Source: Streptomyces sp. NRRL S-646
GTDB taxonomy: Bacteria; Actinomycetota; Actinomycetes; Streptomycetales; Streptomycetaceae
Assembly: GCF_000720765.1 (NCBI RefSeq)
Contig: NZ_JODC01000009.1
Span: 372,001-436,000, forward strand
Length of the DNA stretch: 64,000 bases
Direction: 5' to 3'
Position 1 is the first letter of the stretch, and each line of letters opens with the position of its first letter. Below, in pieces: positions 1-8,464 of this stretch. The position numbers and the translations under genes are program-made. Below the pieces are notes generated by a model. The model worked only from the letters and a program-made list of their open reading frames with translations. It made no database searches and had not been told where the DNA came from.

Positions 1-1185
1 GTGGGCACGCCGATCATCGCGGTGGACGTGTCGGGCGGGGCCGCGGCTCCCGCCCCGGCCCAGACCGCTGCTCCTGCTGCACCCGTCGAGGAGAAGAAGC
101 CGGAGGGGTCCGGCCGCCAGCCGGTGCTGGTGGGCTACGGCGTCGCCGCGTCCTCCACCAAGCGCCGCCCGCGCAAGGGCCCCGAGGTCGTGATCTCCGA
201 GGCCTCGACGGCGGTCCAGAAGGAGCTCAACGGGCACGGGCCGGTAGCCGCGGCCGGTGCGGCGGCCACGGCCGAGAAGCCGCGTCCCCTCGCCAAGCCG
301 CCGGTGCGCAAGCTGGCCAAGGACCTGGGTGTCGATCTCGCGACCGTGGTCCCCTCCGGACCGGACGGCATCATCACCCGCGAGGACGTCCACGCGGCGG
401 TGGCACCCCCGGCGGCAGCCCCCGCGGCCGCGGCCGCCCCGGCCGTCTCCGCGCCCGCGGCGCCGGTTCCGGCGTACGAAACGGCCCGTGAGACCCGTGT
501 CCCGGTCAAGGGCGTGCGCAAGGCGACGGCGGCGGCGATGGTGGGCTCGGCGTTCACGGCGCCGCACGTCACGGAGTTCGTGACGATCGACGTGACCCGC
601 ACGATGAAGCTGGTCGAGGAGCTCAAGCAGGACAATGACCTGCAGGGGCTGCGCGTCAACCCGCTGCTCCTGATCGCCAAGGCCCTCCTGGTCGCCATCA
701 AGCGCAACCCGGAGATCAACGCGTCCTGGGACGAGGCGAACCAGGAGATCGTGCTCAAGCACTACGTCAACCTGGGCATCGCCGCGGCCACCCCGCGCGG
801 CCTGATCGTCCCGAACATCAAGGACGCCCACGACAAGACGCTCCCGCAGCTGGCCGAGGCCCTCGGCGAGCTGGTGTCGACGGCGAGGGAGGGCAAGACC
901 TCCCCGGCGGCCATGCAGGGCGGCACGGTGACCATCACCAACGTCGGCGTCTTCGGCGTCGACACGGGAACGCCCATCCTCAACCCCGGCGAATCCGCGA
1001 TCCTCGCGATCGGCGCGATCAAGCTCCAGCCATGGGTCCACAAGGGCAAGGTGAAGCCGCGCCAGGTCACGACGCTGGCACTGAGCTTCGATCACCGCCT
1101 GGTGGACGGGGAGTTGGGCTCGAAGGTGCTGGCGGACGTGGCGGCGATTCTGGAGCAGCCGAAGAAGCTGATCACCTGGGCCTGA
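1..1185 (+). CDS. bkdC: Dihydrolipoamide acyltransferase E2 of a branched-chain 2-oxoacid dehydrogenase (5' truncated)
   Basis: The product transfers acyl groups from lipoamide to CoA in a 2-oxoacid dehydrogenase complex. The window opens inside the gene: the N-terminal lipoyl domain is cut off, leaving an Ala/Pro-rich linker (about residues 10-90 of the visible part), a peripheral-subunit-binding domain (about 97-135, VRKLAKDLGVDL and GIITREDV), a second Ala/Pro linker and the catalytic domain (about 160-394). The catalytic HxxxDG motif is present as DHRLVDG near residue 364. The linker sequence and overall layout favour the branched-chain (bkd) rather than the pyruvate complex, but without the E1 neighbours this is inference. 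The GTG at base 1 is only the window edge, not a supported start. A strong hairpin follows 180 bp downstream. Confidence 0.88.
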   Translation: MGTPIIAVDVSGGAAAPAPAQTAAPAAPVEEKKPEGSGRQPVLVGYGVAASSTKRRPRKGPEVVISEASTAVQKELNGHGPVAAAGAAATAEKPRPLAKPPVRKLAKDLGVDLATVVPSGPDGIITREDVHAAVAPPAAAPAAAAAPAVSAPAAPVPAYETARETRVPVKGVRKATAAAMVGSAFTAPHVTEFVTIDVTRTMKLVEELKQDNDLQGLRVNPLLLIAKALLVAIKRNPEINASWDEANQEIVLKHYVNLGIAAATPRGLIVPNIKDAHDKTLPQLAEALGELVSTAREGKTSPAAMQGGTVTITNVGVFGVDTGTPILNPGESAILAIGAIKLQPWVHKGKVKPRQVTTLALSFDHRLVDGELGSKVLADVAAILEQPKKLITWA

Positions 1186-1222
1186 GCGCCCTGCCGGCTG
1201 TGCCGATCTGCGCCGAGGGGCG

Positions 1223-1318
1223 GCGATGTGCCGTCCCTCGCGCGTCATCGTCGTGGCTGCTCGCGCCCACACGTCGGAGCCGCACATCGGCACGGCGCCG
1301 TGCCCCTTCGGGGCGCTG
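1223..1318. repeat. Candidate dispersed intergenic repeat with short palindromes
   Basis: This noncoding stretch after the E2 gene contains CGATGTGC/GCACATCG as distant inverted arms (1225-1232 and 1282-1289), a perfect 16-bp palindrome GGCACGGCGCCGTGCC at 1289-1304 and a GCCCC-TTC-GGGGC hairpin at 1303-1315. The wording (GTCGTGGCTGCTCGCGCCCAC, then a GCCCCTTCGGGGCGCTGCC tail) matches my memory of a repeat scattered between Streptomyces genes. No second copy was found in this window, so its repeat status is from recall only. Confidence 0.4.
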
Positions 1319-1367
1319 CCGGACCGCGACGGACTTCGCCTGCCCTGCTCGGCAGGCACAGCCGTCA

Positions 1368-1400
1368 GGAGCCGCGCACCCGCCCCGGGTGCGCGGCTCC
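1368..1400. terminator. Bidirectional hairpin terminator
   Basis: A perfect 14-bp inverted repeat (GGAGCCGCGCACCC at 1368-1381, complement at 1387-1400) with a 5-nt loop lies between the convergent E2 gene and the methyltransferase gene, 5 bp from the latter's stop. It has no U-tract, as is usual in Streptomyces. Confidence 0.8.
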
Positions 1401-1405
1401 TTCGG

Positions 1406-2059
1406 TCACAGCGGTCGACGGCACAACAGCGTGACGATCCTTGCTTTCCTGCCCTCCTCGGGCTCCTGCACCGCCCGCGCGGTGACGACCAGCCCGGCCC
1501 GCTCCAGAAGTTCCACGAGCAGTTCCGGCGGGAGCCGATGGGACTCGTACGAGACAGGATGGCCGCCGTAGGCCGGCGCCGGCCGGACACGCTCGCCGGC
1601 TCCCACATAACCGGCCAGCATGAGCAGGCCGCCGGGCCTGAGGGTCCGGTGGAACTCGCCGTAGACGAGCGGGAGCAGTTCCGGCGGGGTGTGGTGGGTG
1701 GAGTAGTAGGCGAGGATGCCGGCGAGAGAGGCGTCCTCGATGTCCAGTGCCGTCATCGAGCCCACCGTGAAGGCCAGGCCGGGATGGGTCCGGCGGGCGA
1801 GTTCGATCATCCGCGGGGACAGGTCGACGCCGAAGGCGGACAGCCCCAGTCCTGCGAGGTGCGCCGTCACGAGACCCGGGCCGCAGCCCAGGTCCGCGAC
1901 GGGGCCGCCCCCGCTCTCCCGCACGGATTCCGCGAACGCGGTCAGCAACGCGCGTGACAGCGGATCCAGTTCGGCGGGTCGCTTGACCTGCTTCAGGTAG
2001 TCGGCGGCGACGGTGTCGTACGACTCCCGGACCGCGGTGAGGTAGGAGGGCTCGGTCAC
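1406..2059 (-). CDS. Class I SAM-dependent methyltransferase
   Basis: A 217-residue stand-alone methyltransferase. The SAM-binding motif I is clear (VADLGCGPGLVT, about residues 54-65), followed by the acidic motif II end FGVDLSPRMIELARR and a post-motif region LAGILAYYSTHH. The family acts on small molecules or macromolecules in the cytoplasm; the acceptor cannot be read from sequence. The gene is monocistronic: its 3' end faces the E2 gene across a shared hairpin and its 5' side is separated from the carboxypeptidase gene by that gene's terminator. The ATG at 2059 gives a full-length Methyltransf_11/25-like domain. Confidence 0.8.
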   Translation of the reverse strand: MTEPSYLTAVRESYDTVAADYLKQVKRPAELDPLSRALLTAFAESVRESGGGPVADLGCGPGLVTAHLAGLGLSAFGVDLSPRMIELARRTHPGLAFTVGSMTALDIEDASLAGILAYYSTHHTPPELLPLVYGEFHRTLRPGGLLMLAGYVGAGERVRPAPAYGGHPVSYESHRLPPELLVELLERAGLVVTARAVQEPEEGRKARIVTLLCRRPL

Positions 2060-2080
2060 CTCGGTGACCCTAGACGAGGA

Positions 2081-2113
2081 GAAGGGCCCCTCGCCGTCGG
2101 CGAAGGACCCTTC
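2081..2113 (-). terminator. Terminator of the D-Ala-D-Ala carboxypeptidase gene
   Basis: Read on the minus strand, GAAGGGTCCTTCGCC pairs with GGCGAGGGGCCCTTC using two G-U wobbles; on the plus strand the same positions would be A-C mismatches, so the hairpin is directional. It sits 35 bp past the stop of the carboxypeptidase gene. Confidence 0.7.
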
Positions 2114-2147
2114 ACTGCAAGCAGCCTGCTGCGCGACCGAGCCGGCG

Positions 2148-3050
2148 TCAGCCGATCTTCGCGTATCCGTAGGTGATGAGCTTCTTCACGTCCGACGTGC
2201 GGTTGGCCTCGGAGGGGGCGGTCATGACGGCGCCCACGACCGACTTGCCGTTCAGCGTGGCGGCGAAGACGAGGCAGTAGTGGGCATCGGGGCCCGAGCC
2301 GGTCTTGATGCCGAGCGTGCCGTTCCAGCCGAGCAGCGTGTTGGTGTTCGTCCACGTGCTCATCGTGCGCGTGGACCCGGAGCTCGTGATCGTCTTCGCC
2401 GTGTACGCCTTGGTCTTCACGACGGTCTTGAACGCGGTGCTCTTCATCACGCTGCGGGCGACCTTCGTCAGGTCGCGCACCGTCGAGTAGTTGTTGCCGT
2501 TGCTGAGGCCGTCGAACGAGTCGAAGTGCGTGTTCGTCATGCCGAGGCTGCCGGCCATCGTGTTCATCTTGCCGATGAAGTTCTTGGTGCGGGCGGCGGG
2601 CGTCGTGCCGGAACCGAACTTGTCGGCCAGTGCGAACGCGGCGTCGCAGCCGGACGGCAGCAGCATCCCGTACAGCAGCTGACGGACGGTGACCTTGTCG
2701 CCGACGATCAGGTGCGCCGACGAGGGGTAGCCCTTGGCGACCATGTAGTCGCTGACGGCCTTCTTGATCGTGACCTTGGTGTCCAGGTTCAGGTTCGGCT
2801 GCGAGAGCACGACCTTCGCGGTCATGACCTTCGTCGTGGAGGCCGTGAGCCGCTTCGTGTCGGCGGCCTTGGCGAAGAGGGTCGTGCCGGTGGCGTTGTT
2901 CATCACGTACCCGCTCTTGGCGGTGATGGTGGGCGTCGTGACAGCCTGCGCCGGTGCCGCGGTGAGAGCTCCGGTGGCGAGCACTGCGCCGGCCGTGACG
3001 GCGACGGCTGCGGCTCTGCGGACACGGAAGCCCTTGATGGCGGTTTTCAA
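2148..3050 (-). CDS. Secreted D-alanyl-D-alanine carboxypeptidase (S11, PBP5-like)
   Basis: Trims the terminal D-Ala from peptidoglycan stem peptides outside the membrane. I start it at TTG 3050, preceded by GGGGT seven bases upstream; the open frame continues upstream but without secretion or family features. The 300-residue product has an N-terminal RVRR followed by a hydrophobic signal segment ending APAQA (about residue 36). The three penicillin-binding motifs are in order: STTK (Ser71, Lys74), SGC (133-135, in place of the usual SGN/SxN) and KTG (249-251). The SGC variant occurs in actinobacterial relatives to my knowledge. No C-terminal membrane anchor is visible, so it is probably released or wall-associated. 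It is divergent from the GntR-MFS pair across about 200 bp. Confidence 0.88.
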   Translation of the reverse strand: MKTAIKGFRVRRAAAVAVTAGAVLATGALTAAPAQAVTTPTITAKSGYVMNNATGTTLFAKAADTKRLTASTTKVMTAKVVLSQPNLNLDTKVTIKKAVSDYMVAKGYPSSAHLIVGDKVTVRQLLYGMLLPSGCDAAFALADKFGSGTTPAARTKNFIGKMNTMAGSLGMTNTHFDSFDGLSNGNNYSTVRDLTKVARSVMKSTAFKTVVKTKAYTAKTITSSGSTRTMSTWTNTNTLLGWNGTLGIKTGSGPDAHYCLVFAATLNGKSVVGAVMTAPSEANRTSDVKKLITYGYAKIG

Positions 3051-3248
3051 CTCAAATACCCCGATTGCGTCGAATGCCCCTGAGATGCGGCCGAGTTGGA
3101 AGGGGAGAGAAAGTAGGGCCGCACGTGTGTGACACGTAAGTAGCACAGAAGGTTGTGTGCTTGATGAGGCGGGGTGTCCCTTGGGCGCTGCGCGTCCGGA
3201 TGCTGGACGAACGCCGTCATGGGTACGTGTTGTATCTATGCTGTTCGC

Positions 3249-3911
3249 ATGAGCAGCCCGGGGACCCTGACCGCCAAGCAACCGCCCGCCGCCGACCGCG
3301 TCTACACCCACGTCAAGCAGGGCGTCCTGGAGCGCCGCTACGAGGGTGGGAGCCTCCTCACCGAGGGCGAACTCGCCGAGGCCGTGGGGGTGTCCCGCAC
3401 GCCGGTGCGCGAGGCGCTGCTGCGGCTGGAGGTGGAAGGGCTGATCAAGCTCTACCCGAAGAAGGGAGCCCTGGTCCTGCCCGTGTCCGCGCAGGAGATC
3501 GCGGACGTGGTGGAGACCCGGCTGCTGGTCGAGGAGCATGCGGCGCGCAAGGCCGTGCCCGCGCCCGCCGGGCTCGTGGAGCGGCTGGAGGAACTGCTGG
3601 CGAAGCAGAAGGCGCAGGCCGCCGCGGGTGACCTCGCCGGAGCCGCCGTCACCGACCGCTGCTTCCACGCCGAGATCGTCCGCAGCGGGGGCAACGAGAT
3701 CCTCTCCCGGCTCTACGACCAACTCCGCGACCGCCAGCTGCGGATGGGCATCGCCGTACTGCACTCCCACCCCGACCGGATCGCCAAGAGCCTCGCCGAG
3801 CACGAGGAGATCCTTCAGGCGCTGCGCTCCGGGGACGCGGAGGAGGCGGTCGGGGTCGTGCACCGGCACGTCAGCTGGTTCTCTCACCTGGCGCGGGGTG
3901 AGGTCCGATGA
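3249..3911 (+). CDS. GntR-family (FadR/FCD type) transcriptional regulator
   Basis: A 220-residue regulator with an N-terminal winged helix (about 17-75, containing LAEAVGVSRTPVREALLRLE) and an FCD ligand-binding domain rich in helices (about 85-215, including DRCFHAEIVRSGGN and the H...H spacing typical of metal/carboxylate binding). ATG 3249 is chosen because it opens the HTH domain directly. No good ribosome site precedes it, and TGTATCTATG-like A/T-rich bases lie within 20 bp, so the mRNA may be leaderless. It overlaps the downstream MFS gene by ATGA, so it probably controls that transporter, with a small organic acid as likely ligand (inference). Confidence 0.88.
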   Translation: MSSPGTLTAKQPPAADRVYTHVKQGVLERRYEGGSLLTEGELAEAVGVSRTPVREALLRLEVEGLIKLYPKKGALVLPVSAQEIADVVETRLLVEEHAARKAVPAPAGLVERLEELLAKQKAQAAAGDLAGAAVTDRCFHAEIVRSGGNEILSRLYDQLRDRQLRMGIAVLHSHPDRIAKSLAEHEEILQALRSGDAEEAVGVVHRHVSWFSHLARGEVR

Positions 3912-5215
3912 GGTCGTCGTCCGCCATGACCACCCTGCCGGGTGACCCTCCGGGCGGCCGGCGCGCGATGGCCGTCTGGGGCATCGGCGTCTCCGTCTAC
4001 TTCGTCGCCGTCATCTTCCGTACGTCCCTCGGGGTGGCCGGCCTCGACGCCGCCGACCGCTTCCATGTGAACGCCTCGGCGCTGTCGACCTTCTCGATCC
4101 TGCAGCTGCTCGTCTACGCCGGCATGCAGATACCCGTCGGCCTGCTGGTGGACCGGCTCGGCACCAAGAAGGTGCTGACCATCGGGGTCGTGCTCTTCAC
4201 GGCCGGCCAGCTCGGGTTCGCGTTCTCGCCCTCGTACGGCATGGCCCTCGCCTCCCGTGCACTGCTCGGCTGCGGTGACGCGATGACGTTCATCAGCGTG
4301 CTGCGGCTGGGCACCCGCTGGTTCCCGGCGCGGCGCGGGCCGCTCGTCGCGCAGTTCGCGGGGCTGGCCGGCATGGCGGGCAACCTGGTCTCCACGCTGG
4401 TGCTGGCCCGGCTGCTGCACGGCGTCGGCTGGACGGCCGCCTTCGCTGGCAGCGCGCTGGCCGGAGTCGTAGTCCTCGTGCTGCTTTTGCTGTTCCTGAA
4501 GGACCACCCCGAGGGGCACGAGCCGGAGCCGTTCCCGCACCAGGGCGCCGCGTACGTGCGGCGGCAGATCGCGGCCTCCTGGCGGGAGCCGGGGACGCGG
4601 CTAGGGCTGTGGGTGCACTTCACGACCCAGTTCCCGGCGATGGTGTTCCTGCTGCTGTGGGGGCTGCCGTTCCTGGTGCAGGCGCAGGGCCTGTCCCGGG
4701 CCACGGCCGGTGAACTCCTCACCCTGGTCGTCCTGTCGAACATGGTCGTGGGGCTCGTCTACGGCCAGATCATCGCCCGGCACCACGCGGCGCGGCTGCC
4801 GCTGGCGCTCGGCACCGTGGCGGCGACGGCGGTGGTGTGGGCGGCGACGCTGGCCTACCCGGCCGACCGGGCGCCGATGTGGCTGCTGATCGTGCTGTGC
4901 ACGGTGCTCGGCTCGTGCGGTCCGGCGTCGATGATCGGCTTCGACTTCGCGCGGCCGGCCAACCCGGCGGAGCGGCAGGGGACGGCTTCCGGGATCACCA
5001 ACATGGGCGGCTTCGTCGCCTCGATGACGACGCTGTTCGCGATCGGGGTGCTGCTGGACGCCACCGGCGACAACTACACCGTCGCGTTCTCCGCGGTGTT
5101 CGTGCTCCAGGCCCTCGGGGTCGGCCAGATCCTGCGGCTGCGGGGGCGGGTCGCCCGGCGGGAGCGGGAGCGGCTGGTGGCGAGCCGGGTGGAGACGGTG
5201 CACGTACCCGCGTGA
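3908..5215 (+). CDS. Major facilitator superfamily transporter
   Basis: A 435-residue inner-membrane transporter with about twelve hydrophobic segments. The MFS loop 2-3 signature is seen as GLLVDRLGTKKVL near residue 78. Its ATG shares four bases (ATGA) with the end of the GntR gene, indicating translational coupling. Substrate is unknown; the FCD-type regulator suggests a carboxylate or sugar acid, which is inference. The N-terminal 20 residues (RSSSAMTTLPGDPPGGRR) are cytoplasmic and poorly conserved in style, so ATG 3926 inside the frame is an alternative start. No hairpin terminator is obvious after the gene. Confidence 0.9.
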   Translation: MRSSSAMTTLPGDPPGGRRAMAVWGIGVSVYFVAVIFRTSLGVAGLDAADRFHVNASALSTFSILQLLVYAGMQIPVGLLVDRLGTKKVLTIGVVLFTAGQLGFAFSPSYGMALASRALLGCGDAMTFISVLRLGTRWFPARRGPLVAQFAGLAGMAGNLVSTLVLARLLHGVGWTAAFAGSALAGVVVLVLLLLFLKDHPEGHEPEPFPHQGAAYVRRQIAASWREPGTRLGLWVHFTTQFPAMVFLLLWGLPFLVQAQGLSRATAGELLTLVVLSNMVVGLVYGQIIARHHAARLPLALGTVAATAVVWAATLAYPADRAPMWLLIVLCTVLGSCGPASMIGFDFARPANPAERQGTASGITNMGGFVASMTTLFAIGVLLDATGDNYTVAFSAVFVLQALGVGQILRLRGRVARRERERLVASRVETVHVPA

Positions 5216-5260
5216 AACGGGCGGTTCACCGCAACGGACGTTCACAGCCGGGGTGTTGCT

Positions 5261-5280
5261 CTGTCATGGGCGTGTGACAG
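5261..5280. promoter_or_regulatory. Short inverted repeat CTGTCA-N8-TGACAG
   Basis: Six-bp perfect arms lie 45 bp after the MFS gene and 110 bp before the lipoprotein gene. It could be a weak terminator or an operator; nothing in the sequence decides. Confidence 0.3.
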
Positions 5281-5391
5281 CGGTGTCGTGAAGCGAGGAC
5301 GGACGTGACCCGAGGGACCGGCGGCCCCTCATAGTCGTCGAGTGCATCGAACGCCTCGAACGCAGTCCTCGCTCCCGAAGGGAACCTCCTG

Positions 5392-6150
5392 ATGAACCGC
5401 CACCTGCGCAAGACCGCCCTCGTCACCGCCGCGATCACGGCCGGCCTGCTGATGACGGCTTGTCAGAACGGTTCCACGAGCAACGGCAGCTCCCCGCACA
5501 CCTCCGCGTCCACGACGGCCAAGTCGCAGGGGACGTCGAAGACCTCCGGTACGTCCCAGCACTCCGGCTCCTCGGGCACCTCCGCCCGGAACGCGTCGAA
5601 GTCCCAGCAGGGCGTGAACGCGACGATCACCGGGGGCACGGTCAGCTACCTCGCCCCGGGCAAGTACCTCGTGTCCGCGCCCGGAAAGACCGACCAGGCC
5701 TTCTTCGTCGCCGACGACACCCAGGTCCACGGCGCCGGCACGATCTGCGGCGGCTCGCGCTGCACCCTGGACCAGCTGGAGACGGCCACCAGGAAGGCAG
5801 CCGTCCCCGCCGACGTGACGATCAGGAAGGGTGTCGCCACCGTCGTACGCGAGCGTGGCGCCGCCGACACCGGCTCCGGCACCGGCACGAAGGGCGTCAA
5901 CGGCACCTGGCTCGGCCAGGTCTCCTACCTCGCGCCGGGCAAGTTCACGGTCTCCGGCCCGAAGGGCACCGAGCAGGCCTTCTTCGTCGCCGACGACACC
6001 GTAGTGAAGGGTTACGGCACGATCTGCGGCAGCTCCGCGTCCCCGTCCGCCTGCACGCTCGACCAGCTCGAGGCCGCCGCGAAGAAGGGTCTGGACGCCA
6101 AGGTCGTCATCGCGAACGGCATCGCGACCTCGGTTATCGAGGACCACTGA
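5392..6150 (+). CDS. Lipoprotein with two tandem copies of an uncharacterised domain
   Basis: The 252-residue product begins with a lipoprotein signal (basic NRHLRK, hydrophobic core, lipobox LMTAC with Cys24), then a Ser/Thr/Gly-rich linker to about residue 70. Two homologous repeats follow. Each runs VSYLAPGK-(Y/F)-xVS-x-P, then QAFFVADDT, G-GTICG, a second Cys, CTLDQLE and a closing basic/hydrophobic strand. Each repeat has a conserved Cys pair, so a disulfide per repeat is likely. A GAAGGGA ribosome site stands nine bases before the ATG. It would be anchored to the outer face of the membrane. I do not recognise the domain; the role is unknown. Convergent with the next gene, 19 bp apart. 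Confidence 0.8.
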   Translation: MNRHLRKTALVTAAITAGLLMTACQNGSTSNGSSPHTSASTTAKSQGTSKTSGTSQHSGSSGTSARNASKSQQGVNATITGGTVSYLAPGKYLVSAPGKTDQAFFVADDTQVHGAGTICGGSRCTLDQLETATRKAAVPADVTIRKGVATVVRERGAADTGSGTGTKGVNGTWLGQVSYLAPGKFTVSGPKGTEQAFFVADDTVVKGYGTICGSSASPSACTLDQLEAAAKKGLDAKVVIANGIATSVIEDH

Positions 6151-6169
6151 GCACGGTTGAACCCGAGTC

Positions 6170-6994
6170 CTACTGCGTCACCGTGAAGTTCCGCAGGATC
6201 GCACCCGTCAGCGCCGGGTCCCCCTCCGCCTTCACCCGGTCCGCGACCCCCTCCGGCGTCACCCGGCCGCAGGCCAGGCGTACGTATGTCTCCCAGTCGA
6301 GGGTGAGGGTGGCGGCGGGGCCGAGGGCGGGGGCCGTTTCGAGGGTGCCGCGGCCCTGGATGTCGACGCGGATGGTGCGCAGGAACTCGACCGGCCCGTG
6401 CACGTCGAAGACGATCGCCGAACTGCGCGGTGCGTCCGACTTCTCGGCCACGACGGCGGGCAGCTCGTCGAGAAGCACGTCACGGGCGATGTGCGCGCCG
6501 GGGGAGTCGAGATTGCCGGGGCGCCCGAGAGCGGCGCGCAGGTCCTGCTCGTGCACCCACACGTTGAACGCGTGGGCCCGCATGGACTCTTCGAGGGTGA
6601 TCTCGGTGCTGAGGGGGCCGCGCACCTTGGTGCCCGGGTCGCGCGACTCGTTCCGCAGCTGGCGGTTGCGGCGGATGATCACGTACTCCAGCTCGGACGT
6701 CATCTCCGGCGCCGTGTGGTGACGGCGGACGTCGACCTGCATCTCCATGTAGCGCTGGTGGTCGTTGGTGACGTGGAAGAGGTCGCGCGGCAGCGTGTGG
6801 ATGGGGCGCGGGTCGCCGAGCATCTCGCAGTCCAGGCCGATGACATGGGAGACGACGTCACGGACCGACCACCCGGGGCACGGCGTCCGCCGGTTCCACT
6901 CTCCCTCCACAAGCGGCCCCACCAGCTCGGATATCGCTTCGATCGAATGGGTCCAGGCGTCGGCGTAGGGCTGGAGGGTGGGATGCAGACTCAC
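6170..6994 (-). CDS. Maleylpyruvate isomerase/DinB-like family protein (mycothiol-dependent type)
   Basis: A 274-residue cytoplasmic protein. The N-terminal four-helix part carries the family hallmark CPGWSVRDVVSHVIGLD (about residues 39-55), where the following His is one of the metal ligands in mycothiol-dependent isomerases and DinB relatives. The C-terminal half resembles the SCP2-like extension of this family (VRLACGRVTPEGVADRVKAEGD). The family links mycothiol thiol chemistry to isomerisation or detoxification; the substrate here is not readable. Convergent with the lipoprotein gene and divergent from the amidohydrolase gene across 180 bp. Confidence 0.8.
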   Translation of the reverse strand: MSLHPTLQPYADAWTHSIEAISELVGPLVEGEWNRRTPCPGWSVRDVVSHVIGLDCEMLGDPRPIHTLPRDLFHVTNDHQRYMEMQVDVRRHHTAPEMTSELEYVIIRRNRQLRNESRDPGTKVRGPLSTEITLEESMRAHAFNVWVHEQDLRAALGRPGNLDSPGAHIARDVLLDELPAVVAEKSDAPRSSAIVFDVHGPVEFLRTIRVDIQGRGTLETAPALGPAATLTLDWETYVRLACGRVTPEGVADRVKAEGDPALTGAILRNFTVTQ

Positions 6995-7176
6995 GGAACG
7001 GGACCCCTCGGCGGTCGGTACACGGGCGGTTGGTGGCAGCGTTGCCAGCGGGAGGTGGCTGCACTCGGCGGGTGTCTTGGAACGCTAAGTTACGCTGCTG
7101 TGAGGCACCCCGGCAGTGCTTTCGTGTGACGATCGTAGGCCCGAGTGGACGGCTCGAATGCCAGGACGGTGGTAGT

Positions 7177-7950
7177 GTGCGCGCTTCTCTCATCCAGATC
7201 GCCGTAGACGAGGGCGAATCGGTCGAATCACGTCGGCGGCGGGTGACCGCGCTGGTACAGGAGCAGGCCGGGGCCGATCTGGTCGTGCTGCCCGAGCTGT
7301 GGACGACCGGCGCCTTCGCCTACGAGGAGTTCGGCACCGAGGCCGAGCCGCTCGAGGGGCCGACGTACGAGGCGATGGCGAAGGCCGCGAGCGACGCGGG
7401 CGTGTGGCTGCACGCGGGCTCCATTCCGGAGCGAGATCCTGAGGGACCGCTCTACAACACCTCTCTCGTCTTCTCCCCCTCCGGTGATCTGGCCGCCGCC
7501 TACCGCAAGATCCACCGCTTCGGCTTCGACAAGGGCGAGGCCGTGCTGATGGGCGCGGGCCGGGAGCTGGTGACGGTCCGGCTGCCCGGGACGACCGTGG
7601 GCCTCGCCACCTGCTACGACCTCCGTTTCCCCGAACTCTTCCGCGGTCTCGTCGACGCCGGCGCCGAGACTTTGGTCGTCCCGGCGGGCTGGCCGGAGCG
7701 CCGCCGGGCGCACTGGACGCTGCTGGCCCAGGCGCGGGCGGTCGAGAACCAGGCGTTCGTGCTTGCCTGTGGAACGGCCGGGACACATGCGGGAGTTCCG
7801 CAGGCGGGTCACTCGATCGTGGTGGATCCGTGGGGCGAGGTCCTCGCGGAGGCCGGGGCGGACGAGGAGATCCTCACCGTGGAGTTCGATCCGGCGAAGG
7901 TCGCGACGACCCGTGAGCAGTTCCCGGCCCTGAAGGACCGGGTCCTCTAG
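7177..7950 (+). CDS. Nitrilase-superfamily carbon-nitrogen hydrolase (omega-amidase/Nit type)
   Basis: The 257-residue product is one complete nitrilase fold. The Glu-Lys-Cys triad is visible: Glu40 (VVLPELW), Lys111 (YRKIHRF) and Cys146 (ATCYDLRFPELFR). The last motif is typical of omega-amidase/Nit2-like and related amidases that cleave C-N bonds of small amides. GTG 7177 is chosen because the fold starts immediately with RASLIQIAVDEG; an AGGACGG stretch about ten bases upstream can serve as ribosome site. The open frame extends another 147 bp upstream without matching the fold. Monocistronic, convergent with the LURP-one gene 19 bp downstream. Confidence 0.85.
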   Translation: MRASLIQIAVDEGESVESRRRRVTALVQEQAGADLVVLPELWTTGAFAYEEFGTEAEPLEGPTYEAMAKAASDAGVWLHAGSIPERDPEGPLYNTSLVFSPSGDLAAAYRKIHRFGFDKGEAVLMGAGRELVTVRLPGTTVGLATCYDLRFPELFRGLVDAGAETLVVPAGWPERRRAHWTLLAQARAVENQAFVLACGTAGTHAGVPQAGHSIVVDPWGEVLAEAGADEEILTVEFDPAKVATTREQFPALKDRVL

Positions 7951-7969
7951 CCCAGGCGGCTGCGGGGGT

Positions 7970-8464
7970 TCAGTCGTCCTCCCGTTCCTTCTCCGCCAGG
8001 TGGATCACGCACACCGTCACCGCGATCAGCAGCGCCGGGTCCGCGTCCTCCCGTACGACGTCGACGCCGTAGGTCTCCCGGATGTGCAGCCAGCGGCGGG
8101 AGATCACGGCGAGGAGCTCACCGTCGTACTCGACGGCGAACTCGCGGTCGAGGATCTTGCCGCTGACGTCCAGTTCCGTGCCGTCGACCATGGAGACGCG
8201 GTAGTGGTGGCGCAGCAGGGACAGGCGTTTGCGTTTGATGCGGGCCAGGGCTTCGCCGTCCCGTTCGATCACCATGGTGTCGCGCAGGGCGAACATCTTC
8301 TGGTGGATGTCGATCAGGACGCGCCCGTGGGTGTCCTTCAGCTCGAAGGTGTCCCGAAGGCGCATGGCCTTGCCGTCGACGAGGAACACCTTGTTGCCGT
8401 GCTCGTCCTCGATCCAGTAGTCGTCACCGATGCCGAGGAGCCGGTCGCGTACGAGGAATCTCAT
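7970..8464 (-). CDS. LURP-one-related (scramblase-like fold) protein
   Basis: A 164-residue protein dominated by alternating hydrophobic strands, with the phrase pattern VDGKAMRLRDTFELKD, IHQKMFALRDTMVIERDG, and HYRVSMVDGTELDVSGKI, typical of the LURP-one/Tubby-like beta-barrel family. The biochemical role of bacterial members is unknown. The last 20 residues are more hydrophobic (ADPALLIAVTVCVIHLAE). ATG 8464 overlaps the stop of the upstream GlxA regulator by ATGA, so the two are translationally coupled and cotranscribed. Confidence 0.78.
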   Translation of the reverse strand: MRFLVRDRLLGIGDDYWIEDEHGNKVFLVDGKAMRLRDTFELKDTHGRVLIDIHQKMFALRDTMVIERDGEALARIKRKRLSLLRHHYRVSMVDGTELDVSGKILDREFAVEYDGELLAVISRRWLHIRETYGVDVVREDADPALLIAVTVCVIHLAEKEREDD

